From: Candidatus Caccousia avistercoris
Lineage (GTDB): Bacteria; Bacillota; Clostridia; Oscillospirales; Acutalibacteraceae
NCBI GenBank assembly: GCA_018715025.1
Contig: DVMK01000012.1
Location: 1 to 16,292, forward strand
Direction of reading: 5' to 3'
DNA: 16,292 nt
Shown: piece by piece, positions 1 through 7,017 of the stretch
Layout: each line of letters starts with the position of its first letter
How positions within the stretch are numbered: the stretch's first letter is position 1
Position numbers and translations under genes: made by a program
The notes under the pieces: generated by a model
Told to the model about the DNA's origin: nothing
What the model saw: the letters and a program-made list of their open reading frames with translations, nothing else
The model's database searches: none

Positions 1-580
1 AGCCGTACCCCCAAAAATGCGGAGGAACTTTCGCAATCGTAAGATTGCGAGTGTTCCTGTAAAGGGGCCGGCGTTTAGTGACCCTAAGGGCACAAGCCGG
101 CCAAGCGCTGAGAGAAAAGTGAGCAGCGAGGGAAAGGCAGAACAGCCCCTGGGGTCGAGGGGCCACAGCCCCCGCGAATCTTTGCATACTTTCTTTTCGT
201 CAAGAAAGTATGGCCCGCCGCGGCGAGCGGCAGAGTAAAAATTAGATGTAATGAAAGCAAGTGAATAACGGAAAAAGCGGAGAGAAAAAGGGTAATTTTT
301 AGCGGCGAAGCTAGAGGGGTCTAGTTCCGCGGCTCCGCTTTACCACGGATTGGGGGTACCCCTTACTAGGGTACCCCCACGCCAAAACAATTCACTGGAT
401 TGTTTTGGCTCCCCCGCCTGAGTTTTTGGATCATCAGGTATTCCGTTTTCTGCGGAAAACGGCCAAAGGCTCTGCCTTTGGAAACCGCCAGGTCTCACCT
501 GCCGGTTCGGTCGGTGCTATTTGCATGCCACTGGCATGCCGCACCCTTTTGAAAAAGGTGGACGAAAACTTTAAAATTTC
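1..580. repeat. Long multi-hairpin intergenic repeat, copy A (left part may be cut by window edge)
   Basis: This gene-free stretch is one of two copies of a long repeat; the other is at 15638-16254 in the same orientation. About the first 178 bases are nearly identical in the two copies, and conserved blocks recur to the shared tail that ends near 580. It is a string of hairpins: CGCAATC/GATTGCG around 34-51, GGCCGGC/GCCGGCC (66-72 with 96-102), CATACTTTCTT/AAGAAAGTATG (185-195 with 202-212), GGGGGTACCC/GGGTACCCCC (352-361 with 369-378), GCCAAAACAAT/ATTGTTTTGGC (381-391 with 399-409), and further ones from 443 to 540 that copy B lacks. The short open frame starting at 17 is an artefact of the repeat. 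I cannot assign it to a named RNA or mobile element family. Confidence 0.85.
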
Positions 581-663
581 GCATAATTCCAACACAGCGG
601 CCAGCCGGTACTCCGGGGCAGATCCCGCCGTCAAACCGCATTATTGTAGAAAAGTTGATATTT

Positions 664-675
664 CTGTGCTACAAT
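664..675 (+). promoter_or_regulatory. Probable extended -10 promoter of the ABC operon
   Basis: The -10 TACAAT (670-675) is preceded by TGN (TGC), an extended -10 arrangement. The hexamer 17 bases upstream is a poor -35 (TAGAAA). It lies about 87 bases before the ABC ATPase start, with a purine-rich ribosome binding site (AGAGGA) just before that start. Extended -10 promoters tolerate weak -35 elements, so the call is plausible but not certain. Confidence 0.5.
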
Positions 676-761
676 AGGCACAGGCCAGGGGTCCCGCTGC
701 AGCGGCCAGCGGCGCGGGGCGCTTTGACCGGCAGAACGATGGATAGGAGTCAGAGGAAGCT

Positions 762-1481
762 ATGAAATTTGTGATAGAGCATTTGCAAAAACGGTTTGAG
801 ACGAAGGAGGTCCTGCGGGATATCTCCTTCTCCTTTGAAAGCGGAAAAATTTACGGCCTTCTGGGCCGGAACGGGGCGGGCAAAACCACCCTGTTCAACT
901 GCGTAAACCGGGACATAAAGGCCGACCAGGGCAGCTTTTTTCTGGAAGAGGAAAACGGCGTCCGCCGGGAGGCTTTGCCGGAGGACGTGGGGTACGTGCT
1001 CTCTACGCCTACTGTGCCGGAATTCCTCACCGGGCGGGAATTCCTGAAATTCTTTTTGGAGATCAACGAGAAATCCATCCCCAACCCGCGGCCTCTGGAT
1101 GAATATTTCCAATTTATGAGCATCGCCCCGGAGGACAGGGACAAGCTGCTGAAGGATTACTCCCACGGCATGAAAAACAAAATGCAGATGCTCATCAACA
1201 TCATTGCCCAGCCCAACATTCTGCTGCTGGACGAGCCCCTCACCTCTCTGGATGTGGTGGTGGCGGAGGAAATGAAAGAGCTGCTCCGCTCCATCAAGGG
1301 CGGGCGGGTGACCATATTCTCCACCCACATTATGGAGCTGGCGCTGGACCTTTGCGACGAGATTGTCATTCTGAACCATGGCCGCCTGGAAGAGATTCAC
1401 AAGGACGACCTGGACAATGAGGAGTTTAAAGACAAAATTATCGATGCGCTGAAGGAGGAGGGCGGCAATGAGAACCTTTAA
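762..1481 (+). CDS. ABC transporter ATP-binding protein
   Basis: This 239-residue protein is the nucleotide-binding subunit of an ABC-2-like transporter. It hydrolyses ATP in the cytoplasm to drive the membrane protein encoded directly downstream. The Walker A motif GRNGAGKTT is at about residues 35-43. The ABC signature is unusual, YSHGMKNKM near 133-141 in place of LSGGQ, a variant common in exporter-type ATPases. Walker B with its catalytic Glu (NILLLDEP) is at 152-159, followed by the D-loop TSLD and the switch histidine in FSTH at 189. Its length is typical for a single-domain ATPase. The 3' end overlaps the permease gene by 14 bases, so the two are translationally coupled and form one operon. 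The substrate cannot be told; bacteriocin, lipid or peptide export or self-protection are possible. No two-component system is adjacent. Confidence 0.93.
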   Translation: MKFVIEHLQKRFETKEVLRDISFSFESGKIYGLLGRNGAGKTTLFNCVNRDIKADQGSFFLEEENGVRREALPEDVGYVLSTPTVPEFLTGREFLKFFLEINEKSIPNPRPLDEYFQFMSIAPEDRDKLLKDYSHGMKNKMQMLINIIAQPNILLLDEPLTSLDVVVAEEMKELLRSIKGGRVTIFSTHIMELALDLCDEIVILNHGRLEEIHKDDLDNEEFKDKIIDALKEEGGNENL

Positions 1482-3042
1482 GCTGGCCTTTTCCCTCAAG
1501 ACCGCCTACCGGGTGAACAGCTTCCTGTACGCGGTAAAGCAGATTCCCCTTCTGGGCCGGGCGCTGCCCGGCACGCTGTACGCCTCGCCTGTGCCGAAGG
1601 CACTGGGTCTGGTGGTTGCCATTTTATGGGAGCTGGCCTCCGTATTTTTGGGGAAGGCCCTTTACCTGGGCGGGCTTGTGTTTCTGCCCGGCATACTGTA
1701 CCAGGGCCAGGACACGGCGGCGGTGTACTGCCACCTTCTGCTGTTCCTCACCGCGGCGGGCGCCTTCACCAACACCTACATGTTCAACCCCACCAACGAT
1801 AAATATTATGCGATCCTTTTGATGCGGATGGACGCCAGGAAATACACATTGTCAGATTACGGCTACGCCATTCTGAAGGTTGTGGTGGGGTTTCTGCCCT
1901 TTACGCTGCTGTTCGGCCTGCTGGCAGGCGTTCCCCTGTGGCTGTGCCTGCTGTGTCCCTTTTCCATTGCCGGCGGAAAGGCTATGGCGGCCGCGGCGTA
2001 CCTGCGCCAGTATGAAAAAACCGGGGACGTGCAAAACGAAAACGCCCTGGGGAAATTTCAGTGGCTGGTGCTGTTCCTGCTGCTGGCAGCGGCTTACGGC
2101 CTTCCCGCCTTGGGGCTGACGGTTCCCCTGGCCGCCTTCGGCGCGGCCGCGGTGCTGGCAGTGCTGGGCGGCGCGGCGGCAGCGGCGAAGATCATCCAAT
2201 TCCCCCTGTACAAGCCCATGTACCGGGAAATTCTGGCCTCTGCCCGCAGCGGGCTGGACAAAACGAAGAAGGCCGCCGCCGTTACCCAGGCCCGCACCCG
2301 CAAGCTGATTTCTGCCGACACGGCCATTACCAGCCGCAGGCACGGGCTGGAATATTTTAACGAGCTGTTCATCAAGCGCCATCAGAAAATTCTCTGGAAA
2401 TCCTCCAAATGGATCGCCATGGTTTCTGCCGTACTGGTATTGGGGGCGCTTCTTGTGCTCTTCCTGCTTCCCCAGGCCAGGCAGCCGGTGAACGAGATCC
2501 TGATGTCCTTCCTCCCCTATTTTGTGTTTATCATGTATGCCATCAACCGGGGAACCGGGTTCACCCAGGCCCTGTTCATGAACTGCGACCACAGCATGCT
2601 CACCTACTCCTTCTACAAGCAGCCCCGGTTTATTTTGAAGCTGTTCCAGATCCGCCTGCGGGAGATCATTAAGGTGAACCTGCTGCCCGCCCTTGTCATC
2701 GGCGGGGGGCTGGCCCTGCTGCTGTTCGCCTCCGGCGGCACGGAAAACCCTCTGAACTACGCCGTCCTCTTTGTTTCCATTCTGGTGATGAGCGTATTCT
2801 TCTCCGTCCATTACCTGACCATTTATTACCTGCTGCAGCCCTACAACGCGGGCACCGAAATGAAAAGCGGCACCTACCGGCTGGTGCTCATCGCCACCTA
2901 CGCGGTGTGCTACATGCTTATGCAGGTTCGCATGGACACCCTCCTGTTCGGCGCCGCCGCTATTCTTCTTTGCGCCGCCTACTGCGCCGCCGCCTGCCTT
3001 CTGGTTTACAGGCTGGCCCCCAAAACCTTCCGCCTGCGGTAA
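1468..3042 (+). CDS. ABC transporter permease, ABC-2-like multi-spanning membrane protein
   Basis: This 524-residue protein is strongly hydrophobic, with roughly ten or more predicted membrane segments. They form two clusters (about residues 45-240 and 310-520), separated by a cytoplasmic stretch rich in Lys and Arg around 255-305. It should be the membrane partner of the ATPase encoded immediately upstream, whose last 14 bases it overlaps. The ATG at 1468 has a good AGGAGG site within the end of the ATPase gene. The two-cluster arrangement suggests one large permease acting as a homodimer or as a fused pair of half-units. I recognise no family-specific motif beyond the general exporter-type build, so substrate and direction are unknown; export is inferred from the lack of a binding protein. 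The first terminator seen downstream is that of the small RNA at 3178-3226, so read-through transcripts could also carry that RNA sequence. Confidence 0.85.
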   Translation: MRTFKLAFSLKTAYRVNSFLYAVKQIPLLGRALPGTLYASPVPKALGLVVAILWELASVFLGKALYLGGLVFLPGILYQGQDTAAVYCHLLLFLTAAGAFTNTYMFNPTNDKYYAILLMRMDARKYTLSDYGYAILKVVVGFLPFTLLFGLLAGVPLWLCLLCPFSIAGGKAMAAAAYLRQYEKTGDVQNENALGKFQWLVLFLLLAAAYGLPALGLTVPLAAFGAAAVLAVLGGAAAAAKIIQFPLYKPMYREILASARSGLDKTKKAAAVTQARTRKLISADTAITSRRHGLEYFNELFIKRHQKILWKSSKWIAMVSAVLVLGALLVLFLLPQARQPVNEILMSFLPYFVFIMYAINRGTGFTQALFMNCDHSMLTYSFYKQPRFILKLFQIRLREIIKVNLLPALVIGGGLALLLFASGGTENPLNYAVLFVSILVMSVFFSVHYLTIYYLLQPYNAGTEMKSGTYRLVLIATYAVCYMLMQVRMDTLLFGAAAILLCAAYCAAACLLVYRLAPKTFRLR

Positions 3043-3092
3043 TCCTGGGCTTATGGGAAGCTTTTCGTGAAAAACTCTCACGGGCCGGTTCG

Positions 3093-3121
3093 TTGACTTT
3101 TTAGGGCCTGTGTGCTATCAT
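3093..3121 (+). promoter_or_regulatory. Strong sigma-A promoter for the small RNA
   Basis: A -35 TTGACT (3093-3098), a 17-base spacer and a -10 TATCAT (3116-3121) form a near-consensus promoter pointing right. No open frame follows it; about 100 bases later comes an intrinsic terminator. That arrangement fits a short untranslated RNA starting near 3128. Confidence 0.75.
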
Positions 3122-3127
3122 AAAAAC

Positions 3128-3226
3128 AAAGGAAAGGGCGTTTCGGCTTAACGATTCGTCCCGCTTATTACTTGCAAGGAAGTAACTGCTGCGGTGTGAA
3201 GCGTACAGCGGTTACTTCCCTTTTTT
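3128..3226 (+). ncRNA. Putative antitoxin small RNA (antisense to the 3' end of the toxin gene)
   Basis: The predicted transcript of about 100 bases starts 7 bases after the -10 at 3116-3121 and ends in the terminator at 3178-3226. It has no credible reading frame. It runs head-on into the holin-like peptide gene on the opposite strand: the terminator arm at 3206-3219 contains the complement of the toxin stop codon (3212-3214) and its last codons. A convergent, 3'-overlapping antisense RNA is the layout of known type I systems such as txpA/RatA in Bacillus subtilis. The role as antitoxin is inferred from this layout. It could alternatively be a 3'-derived RNA of the ABC operon. Confidence 0.62.
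3178..3226 (+). terminator. Intrinsic terminator of the small RNA
   Basis: The arms GGAAGTAACTGCTG (3178-3191) and CAGCGGTTACTTCC (3206-3219) pair over 14 positions with one G-T wobble, and are followed by C and six T (3221-3226). The same stem forms in the opposite transcript, where it straddles the toxin stop codon but lacks a good T tract. Confidence 0.85.
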
Positions 3227-3316
3227 GTATACAGCTTTGGCGACGAGCCAGACAAACCCGGCCACGCCAAGGAGCACTAACGTAAAATCAAACAATTGAT
3301 CTACTGTTATGTACAT
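3212..3316 (-). CDS. Putative holin-like type I toxin peptide (34 aa)
   Basis: This short frame encodes a 34-residue peptide starting MYITVDQLFDF. It has a polar N-terminus, one hydrophobic span (about residues 11-26, LVLLGVAGFVWLV) and a basic tail ending YKKGK. This is the build of the Firmicutes holin-like and TxpA/Fst-type toxins, which insert in the membrane and depolarise the cell when overproduced. The longer frame reading in from upstream is only the adjoining repeat; this ATG is chosen because a strong Shine-Dalgarno sequence, AAAGGGGG (3325-3332), lies just upstream. The gene ends inside the terminator hairpin of a convergent small RNA. Upstream C- and G-rich segments can fold over the ribosome binding site. 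A TTGACA hexamer lies at 3373-3378, but no good -10 follows. Membership of the family is judged by size and pattern, not by a database match. Confidence 0.7.
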   Translation of the reverse strand: MYITVDQLFDFTLVLLGVAGFVWLVAKAVYKKGK

Positions 3317-3324
3317 AAGCCGCA

Positions 3325-3372
3325 CCCCCTTTCTGCAAAGAAGGGGGAAAGAAGAAGCTTGTCCCCCTCCTT
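3325..3372 (-). promoter_or_regulatory. Toxin 5' leader with possible ribosome-site-sequestering fold
   Basis: Read on the minus strand, three blocks follow each other: AAGGAGGGGGA (3362-3372), a CCCCCTT block (3341-3347) and the toxin Shine-Dalgarno AAAGGGGG (3325-3332). The middle block can pair with either neighbour. Pairing with the third hides the ribosome site; pairing with the first frees it. Which form exists depends on where the transcript starts, and that is not clear. Confidence 0.4.
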
Positions 3373-3398
3373 TGTCAAAGGATGCGGGACGAACCGCG

Positions 3399-3526
3399 CC
3401 TGCGGCGGGCAGATCGCGCAGGCTCCTGCCGTCGCCGGGCAAGGGAGCTTCCCCAGGCAGGAAAGCCCGCGCTGCAGCCTTTCTGCGGATCATTTGGTGA
3501 AAAATTGTCACAGGGAAAAAGAACGC
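3399..3526 (+). repeat. Dispersed 128-bp structured repeat, copy 1
   Basis: It is 97% identical to 12407-12535, with three substitutions and one extra A. Nested inverted repeats, GCGGGC/GCCCGC around TCCTGCC/GGCAGGA, suggest a folded RNA or an element spread as a unit. It runs directly into a terminator hairpin (3520-3548), as does the other copy. Frames through it on both strands look alike in the two copies only because the DNA is the same; I see no ribosome site or independent coding signal. Confidence 0.85.
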
Positions 3527-3554
3527 TTGTCCGCCGGGCAGGCGTTCTCTTTTT
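3520..3554. terminator. Bidirectional terminator attached to repeat copy 1
   Basis: The arms 3520-3532 and 3536-3548 pair over 13 positions, starting with AGAACGC/GCGTTCT, around a 3-base loop. A run of five A precedes the stem and a T-rich run follows it, so it can act in both directions. It would block read-through of the sugar operon towards the toxin gene. Confidence 0.75.
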
Positions 3555-3562
3555 CCGGCAAA

Positions 3563-3621
3563 AACCGAAAACCCCCGTTCCCAGGGCACGGCTTGACGGC
3601 AGCCTTCTGGAAACGGGGGTT
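3563..3621 (-). terminator. Terminator of the sugar utilisation operon
   Basis: The arms AACCCCCGTTCCCAG (3570-3584) and CTGGAAACGGGGGTT (3607-3621) pair at 14 of 15 positions. On the minus strand the stem is followed by TTTT and, shortly after, TTTTT, as expected for the end of the operon that finishes with the GH65 gene. The 195 bases between this hairpin and that gene's stop codon contain an imperfect GC-rich hairpin but no gene that I can support. Confidence 0.75.
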
Positions 3622-3816
3622 CTTATATAGAGAGAAACACAATTTTATTTGGCGTTCCTGCAGGCACGTGGAACGATAGCACGCCTGCAAAACTGCTGCG
3701 GAAGCCGCCTTTCTTTGAGCAGCCGGCAGTCAGTTGCCGTCCCCTGCCCGGCGGCTCTTCCCGGGAACCGCCTTTGCGCAGGGCTTTTGGCATTTTCTAG
3801 TGCTTTTTTTCCGGCG

Positions 3817-6141
3817 TCAGGCAGTAACCGTCTCGCCCTGGGCGGCCTGAACCTTTTTCCCGTTCAGGATCAGATCCACCTTCGGGCCGCTGACGTTTTC
3901 TACCTTCAGCTCGCCGGGGGTGAGGGTAATCTTCAGGTTGGCGCCGCGCCAGTGGGCGTGGAAGGACAGCCGCTTCCAGGCGCTGGGCAGGCTGTTCTGG
4001 AGGGAAAGCCCCTCCTCGTGCCACTGCAGCCCGGCAAAGCCGCAGGCGGCGCACTGCCACACGTTGCCCATGGAGGCGCTGTGGATGCCCTCGTCGGAGG
4101 AGGTCATGTTGGGCCCAAGGTCAATGGTAATGGCATGGCGGTACATGTCAAGGGCCATGTCGGTAAGGCCCAGCCAGGCGGCCATGACGCAGTGCTGCCC
4201 ATGGCTGAGGGAGGAGTCGTGCAGCGTGCGGGACTCGTAGAACAGGAAGTTCTTGCGGCGGGTCTCAGCGTCGAACAGATCCGGCATGACACGCAGCAGC
4301 ATAACGGTGTCGGCCTGCTTGGAAACCATCAGCTTGTTCATCTGGACGGGGCTGTAATCCTCATAGATGGAGGAAACGCCGGTCTGGGACTTATACTTGG
4401 AAAGATCGATCTTTTCCAAGCCCAGGTACTGGTCGTTCTGAGGTACGATGCCCTCCTCGTTGGGCTGGGGCAGGAAGAGCTTGGCGCGCTTGTCCTGCAG
4501 CTCTTTCACCAGGGCCTCCAGGTCGTACTTGGCGGAAAGATGCTTCCAGGCGGCGGGCCACTTTTCCTTCATCTCGCCAATAACCAGGCAGGCTTTGTCC
4601 ATATTCTCTGCCACCAGGTAGTTGGTGAAGGCGTTGTTGCTCACGTGCTCCTTGTACTCGTCGGGGCCGATCACGTTGCAGATCTCATACCGGCCGGCCT
4701 CTTCCTTCCACTCCAGGCGGCTGGCCCAGAAGCGGGCGGTCTCGACCAGGATTTCGCAGCCGCACTTTTCCATGTAGGCGTCATCCTTGGTGGCCATGTA
4801 GTACAGCCACACGCCCCAGGAAACGTCGGCGCTGATGTGGTGCTCGATCATGCCGGTGAGGATCGGGATGCTCTTGCCGGTGACTACGTCAGCCCCGCCG
4901 AAGAGGGGGGTCACCTCGCCGTCGTCCAGCCAGGCGCTCTCCCAGGGGAACATGGCGCCCTGGTAGCCGTTTTCCTCCGCCTTCTTGAAGGCGCCGGGCA
5001 GGCTGCGCCAGCGGTACTCCATGAGGGTGCGGGCGGCGGCAGGGTCGGTGAACAGGTAGTGAGGCATGAGGAACATTTCCGTGTCCCAAAAGGAGTGGCC
5101 CTTGTAGCCCTCGCCGGTCATGCCCTTGGCCCCAATGCCCACGCGGCTGTCGTCACGCTTGATCATAATGTTCAGATGGTACAGGGCGAACCGCATACCA
5201 AGCTGATCGAAGGAATCCTCGCTCTCAATTTCCACATCCTGCTCGTTCCAGTAAGCCTCCCAGCGGCGGGCGGAAGCGGCCAGCAGATCCTCATAAGAGC
5301 TCTGCAGGGCCTTCTCCATGCACAGGTCGCCGGCGGCGCACACCTGGTCTGCGTTCAGGGTGCCGGCGGGCTGGCCGTAGGTGGTGAAGCCCTCGTCCCG
5401 GCCGGTGTGGTAGCAGGCCAGCTTTTCCATGTGAAGGGTCTCGCCCTTTTCCAGACGGAAGGTATACCGGTTTACAAAGCGGCGGCGCTCCATAACCGGC
5501 AGAGAAGTGGCGGGGGCGGGCTGGAACTTATGGGCGCAGTGCACCGCCACCGGAATGTCGGACTGGCTGGTGCGGGTAGAAAGCCGCAGGATGCTGCCGT
5601 CTACCAGGCGCTTTTCGCCCTCGGTGCAGTGCTGAGAGCCGGAGTTGTTGGTGCGGGTGCTGATGCCGCTTTCCAGCACCAGATCCACCGGGCCGTTCAC
5701 CGGGGTAACGTCCATGGCGAAGGCCGCCAGATGGTCGTTGTCCAGGGAAACGAAGCGGCGGAAGGAAAAGCGCAGGGCGGCGCCGTTGGCCCCGGTCCAC
5801 TCCAGCTCGCGCACGGCCTCGCCTGTTTTCAGGTTCAGCGCGCGGCTGTAGTTTTTCAGCTCGCCCCGGTCCATGGCGAAGCGCTCGCCGTTTACCAGCA
5901 GCTTCAGCTCGGTTACGTCGGGCAGGTTGGGCAGCTCTGTCACCTCGTCGGGCATGGCCTTGTTGAAGGTGCCGGTGATGAAGGCGGCCCGGCGCTCGCC
6001 CACATAGCTCTCTTCCAGGGCGCAGCGGATATTCATGTACCCGTTGCCCTGGGCAAAAATGGACTCGCATTTTCCGGTGCGGCGGGGGTCAAACGACCCC
6101 TCCTCCACAATCCAGCCCAATGGTTCTTTGTTGTAAATCAT
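3817..6141 (-). CDS. Glycoside hydrolase family 65 phosphorylase (kojibiose/maltose/trehalose phosphorylase-like)
   Basis: GH65 phosphorylases split an alpha-glucosidic bond with inorganic phosphate in the cytoplasm, giving beta-glucose 1-phosphate and the remaining sugar. The 774-residue protein has the full family build: an N-terminal beta-sandwich (about 1-270), a linker, an (alpha/alpha)6 catalytic barrel (about 320-690) and a small C-terminal sheet domain. Visible family motifs are EGYKGHSFWDTEMF (about 344-357), GPDEYKEH with the general-acid Glu (about 492-499), KQAD (about 608-611) and the phosphate-binding SSLSHGQH (about 643-650). The ATG at 6141 is chosen over a GTG at 6150 because AAGGAG sits 8 bases before the ATG and touches the GTG. 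It is the last gene of the operon, 28 bases after the permease. The exact substrate (kojibiose, nigerose, maltose, trehalose, glucosylglycerol, glucosyl-rhamnose) cannot be read from motifs alone. No beta-phosphoglucomutase gene is adjacent. Confidence 0.93.
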   Translation of the reverse strand: MIYNKEPLGWIVEEGSFDPRRTGKCESIFAQGNGYMNIRCALEESYVGERRAAFITGTFNKAMPDEVTELPNLPDVTELKLLVNGERFAMDRGELKNYSRALNLKTGEAVRELEWTGANGAALRFSFRRFVSLDNDHLAAFAMDVTPVNGPVDLVLESGISTRTNNSGSQHCTEGEKRLVDGSILRLSTRTSQSDIPVAVHCAHKFQPAPATSLPVMERRRFVNRYTFRLEKGETLHMEKLACYHTGRDEGFTTYGQPAGTLNADQVCAAGDLCMEKALQSSYEDLLAASARRWEAYWNEQDVEIESEDSFDQLGMRFALYHLNIMIKRDDSRVGIGAKGMTGEGYKGHSFWDTEMFLMPHYLFTDPAAARTLMEYRWRSLPGAFKKAEENGYQGAMFPWESAWLDDGEVTPLFGGADVVTGKSIPILTGMIEHHISADVSWGVWLYYMATKDDAYMEKCGCEILVETARFWASRLEWKEEAGRYEICNVIGPDEYKEHVSNNAFTNYLVAENMDKACLVIGEMKEKWPAAWKHLSAKYDLEALVKELQDKRAKLFLPQPNEEGIVPQNDQYLGLEKIDLSKYKSQTGVSSIYEDYSPVQMNKLMVSKQADTVMLLRVMPDLFDAETRRKNFLFYESRTLHDSSLSHGQHCVMAAWLGLTDMALDMYRHAITIDLGPNMTSSDEGIHSASMGNVWQCAACGFAGLQWHEEGLSLQNSLPSAWKRLSFHAHWRGANLKITLTPGELKVENVSGPKVDLILNGKKVQAAQGETVTA

Positions 6142-6169
6142 GAGAGACACTCCTTCTGTGAAAAAACGA

Positions 6170-7003
6170 TCAGCCCTTTACGCCGCTGGAAACCACGCTG
6201 GCCTGTACCTGCTCCTGCGCGAAGGCATAAATGATGATGCCGGGCAGAATCACTACGGTCAGCGCCGCGAAAAGCTGGGTATAATTGTAAGCAAATTCGC
6301 TGGTGAAGAACGCCAGCGCAATGGGAAGGGTCCGCTGGGTGTCGGTGATGGTGAGCAGAGAAGCGAAGTAGTATTCGTTCCAGTTGCCCAGGAACATCAA
6401 AATACCGGCGGTGGAGAGGGCGCTTTTCGCCAGCGGCAGGTTGATGGACCAGAAGGTGCGGAAGAACCCGGCGCCTTCCAGGCCAGCCGCCTCATCCAGG
6501 GACTTGGGGATTGCCATAAACCCGGAGCGCAGCACGAAAATAGACATGGCAAGGCCGGCGGAAAGATACACCACCGTCACGCCCCAGATGCTGTCGTACA
6601 GGTTCAGGTTCATGATGAGGGAGAAGATAGGCTGGGTGCGGCTGTGGCCCGGCACCAGCAGGGTGACGGTAAACAGGGCGAACACCAGCCCGCGGCCCGG
6701 GAAGCTGAACTTGGCCAGCACGTAGCCGCTCATGGCGAAGAAAAACAGGGAAACGAAGGTGGAAATGCCTGCCGCCAGGATGGAGTTCAGAAAATAGGTG
6801 GGGAAGTTATATTCCTGGAACAGATGCAGGTAAGGCTCGAAAGAAAGGCTGGTGGGCAGCGCCAGAGGGCTGGAAAGAATTTCGCCGTTTGTCTTGAAGG
6901 AACAGGCGATTACCCACAGGATGGGGAAGATGGAGATCACAATGACAAAGATTTCCACAAAGTAAAGCAAAACCTTGGTAAGTACCTTTTTCGTTTGCGC
7001 CAT
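6170..7003 (-). CDS. Carbohydrate ABC transporter permease, MalG-type (CUT1)
   Basis: This 277-residue inner membrane protein has about six membrane spans, beginning with one at residues 10-35. It carries the EAA loop that docks the ATPase, EAAGLEGAGFFRTFWSINLP at about 171-190. It should pair with the upstream MalF-type permease to form the channel of a CUT1 oligosaccharide importer. The start has AAGGAGG nine bases upstream, and that ribosome site overlaps the stop codon of the preceding gene (7018-7020), so translation is probably coupled. No ATP-binding subunit is encoded in the operon. In Firmicutes CUT1 systems this is normal, since a shared MsmX-like ATPase serves several importers; that it does so here is inferred. 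Confidence 0.93.
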   Translation of the reverse strand: MAQTKKVLTKVLLYFVEIFVIVISIFPILWVIACSFKTNGEILSSPLALPTSLSFEPYLHLFQEYNFPTYFLNSILAAGISTFVSLFFFAMSGYVLAKFSFPGRGLVFALFTVTLLVPGHSRTQPIFSLIMNLNLYDSIWGVTVVYLSAGLAMSIFVLRSGFMAIPKSLDEAAGLEGAGFFRTFWSINLPLAKSALSTAGILMFLGNWNEYYFASLLTITDTQRTLPIALAFFTSEFAYNYTQLFAALTVVILPGIIIYAFAQEQVQASVVSSGVKG

Positions 7004-7017
7004 ATCCGCCCACCTCC

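Noticed and set aside
17..238. Similar short frames starting MRRNFRNRK at 17 and at 15654
   Set aside because: They look conserved only because both lie in the two copies of the long repeat. They cross perfect hairpins, have no ribosome site, and the copies diverge at the C-terminus where the hairpins differ.
3399..3526. Insertion sequence or MITE with clear ends
   Set aside because: No flanking terminal inverted repeats or target-site duplication could be made out around either copy, so only the neutral label of dispersed repeat is used.
3212..3589. A 125-residue minus-strand protein that ends with the toxin sequence
   Set aside because: The upstream part is the 128-bp repeat read in frame. 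The strong ribosome site sits before the internal ATG at 3316, and the repeat copy at 12407 has no toxin attached.
6142..6150. GTG at 6150 as the GH65 start
   Set aside because: The AAGGAG ribosome site directly touches this GTG; the ATG at 6141 has the correct spacing.
3649..6234. An 861-codon open frame on the plus strand opposite the GH65 gene
   Set aside because: It is the antisense shadow of a clearly recognised GH65 enzyme with all family motifs. Its translation is rich in Gly, Ala, Val, His and Gln without domains, and long antisense frames are common in GC-rich genes.
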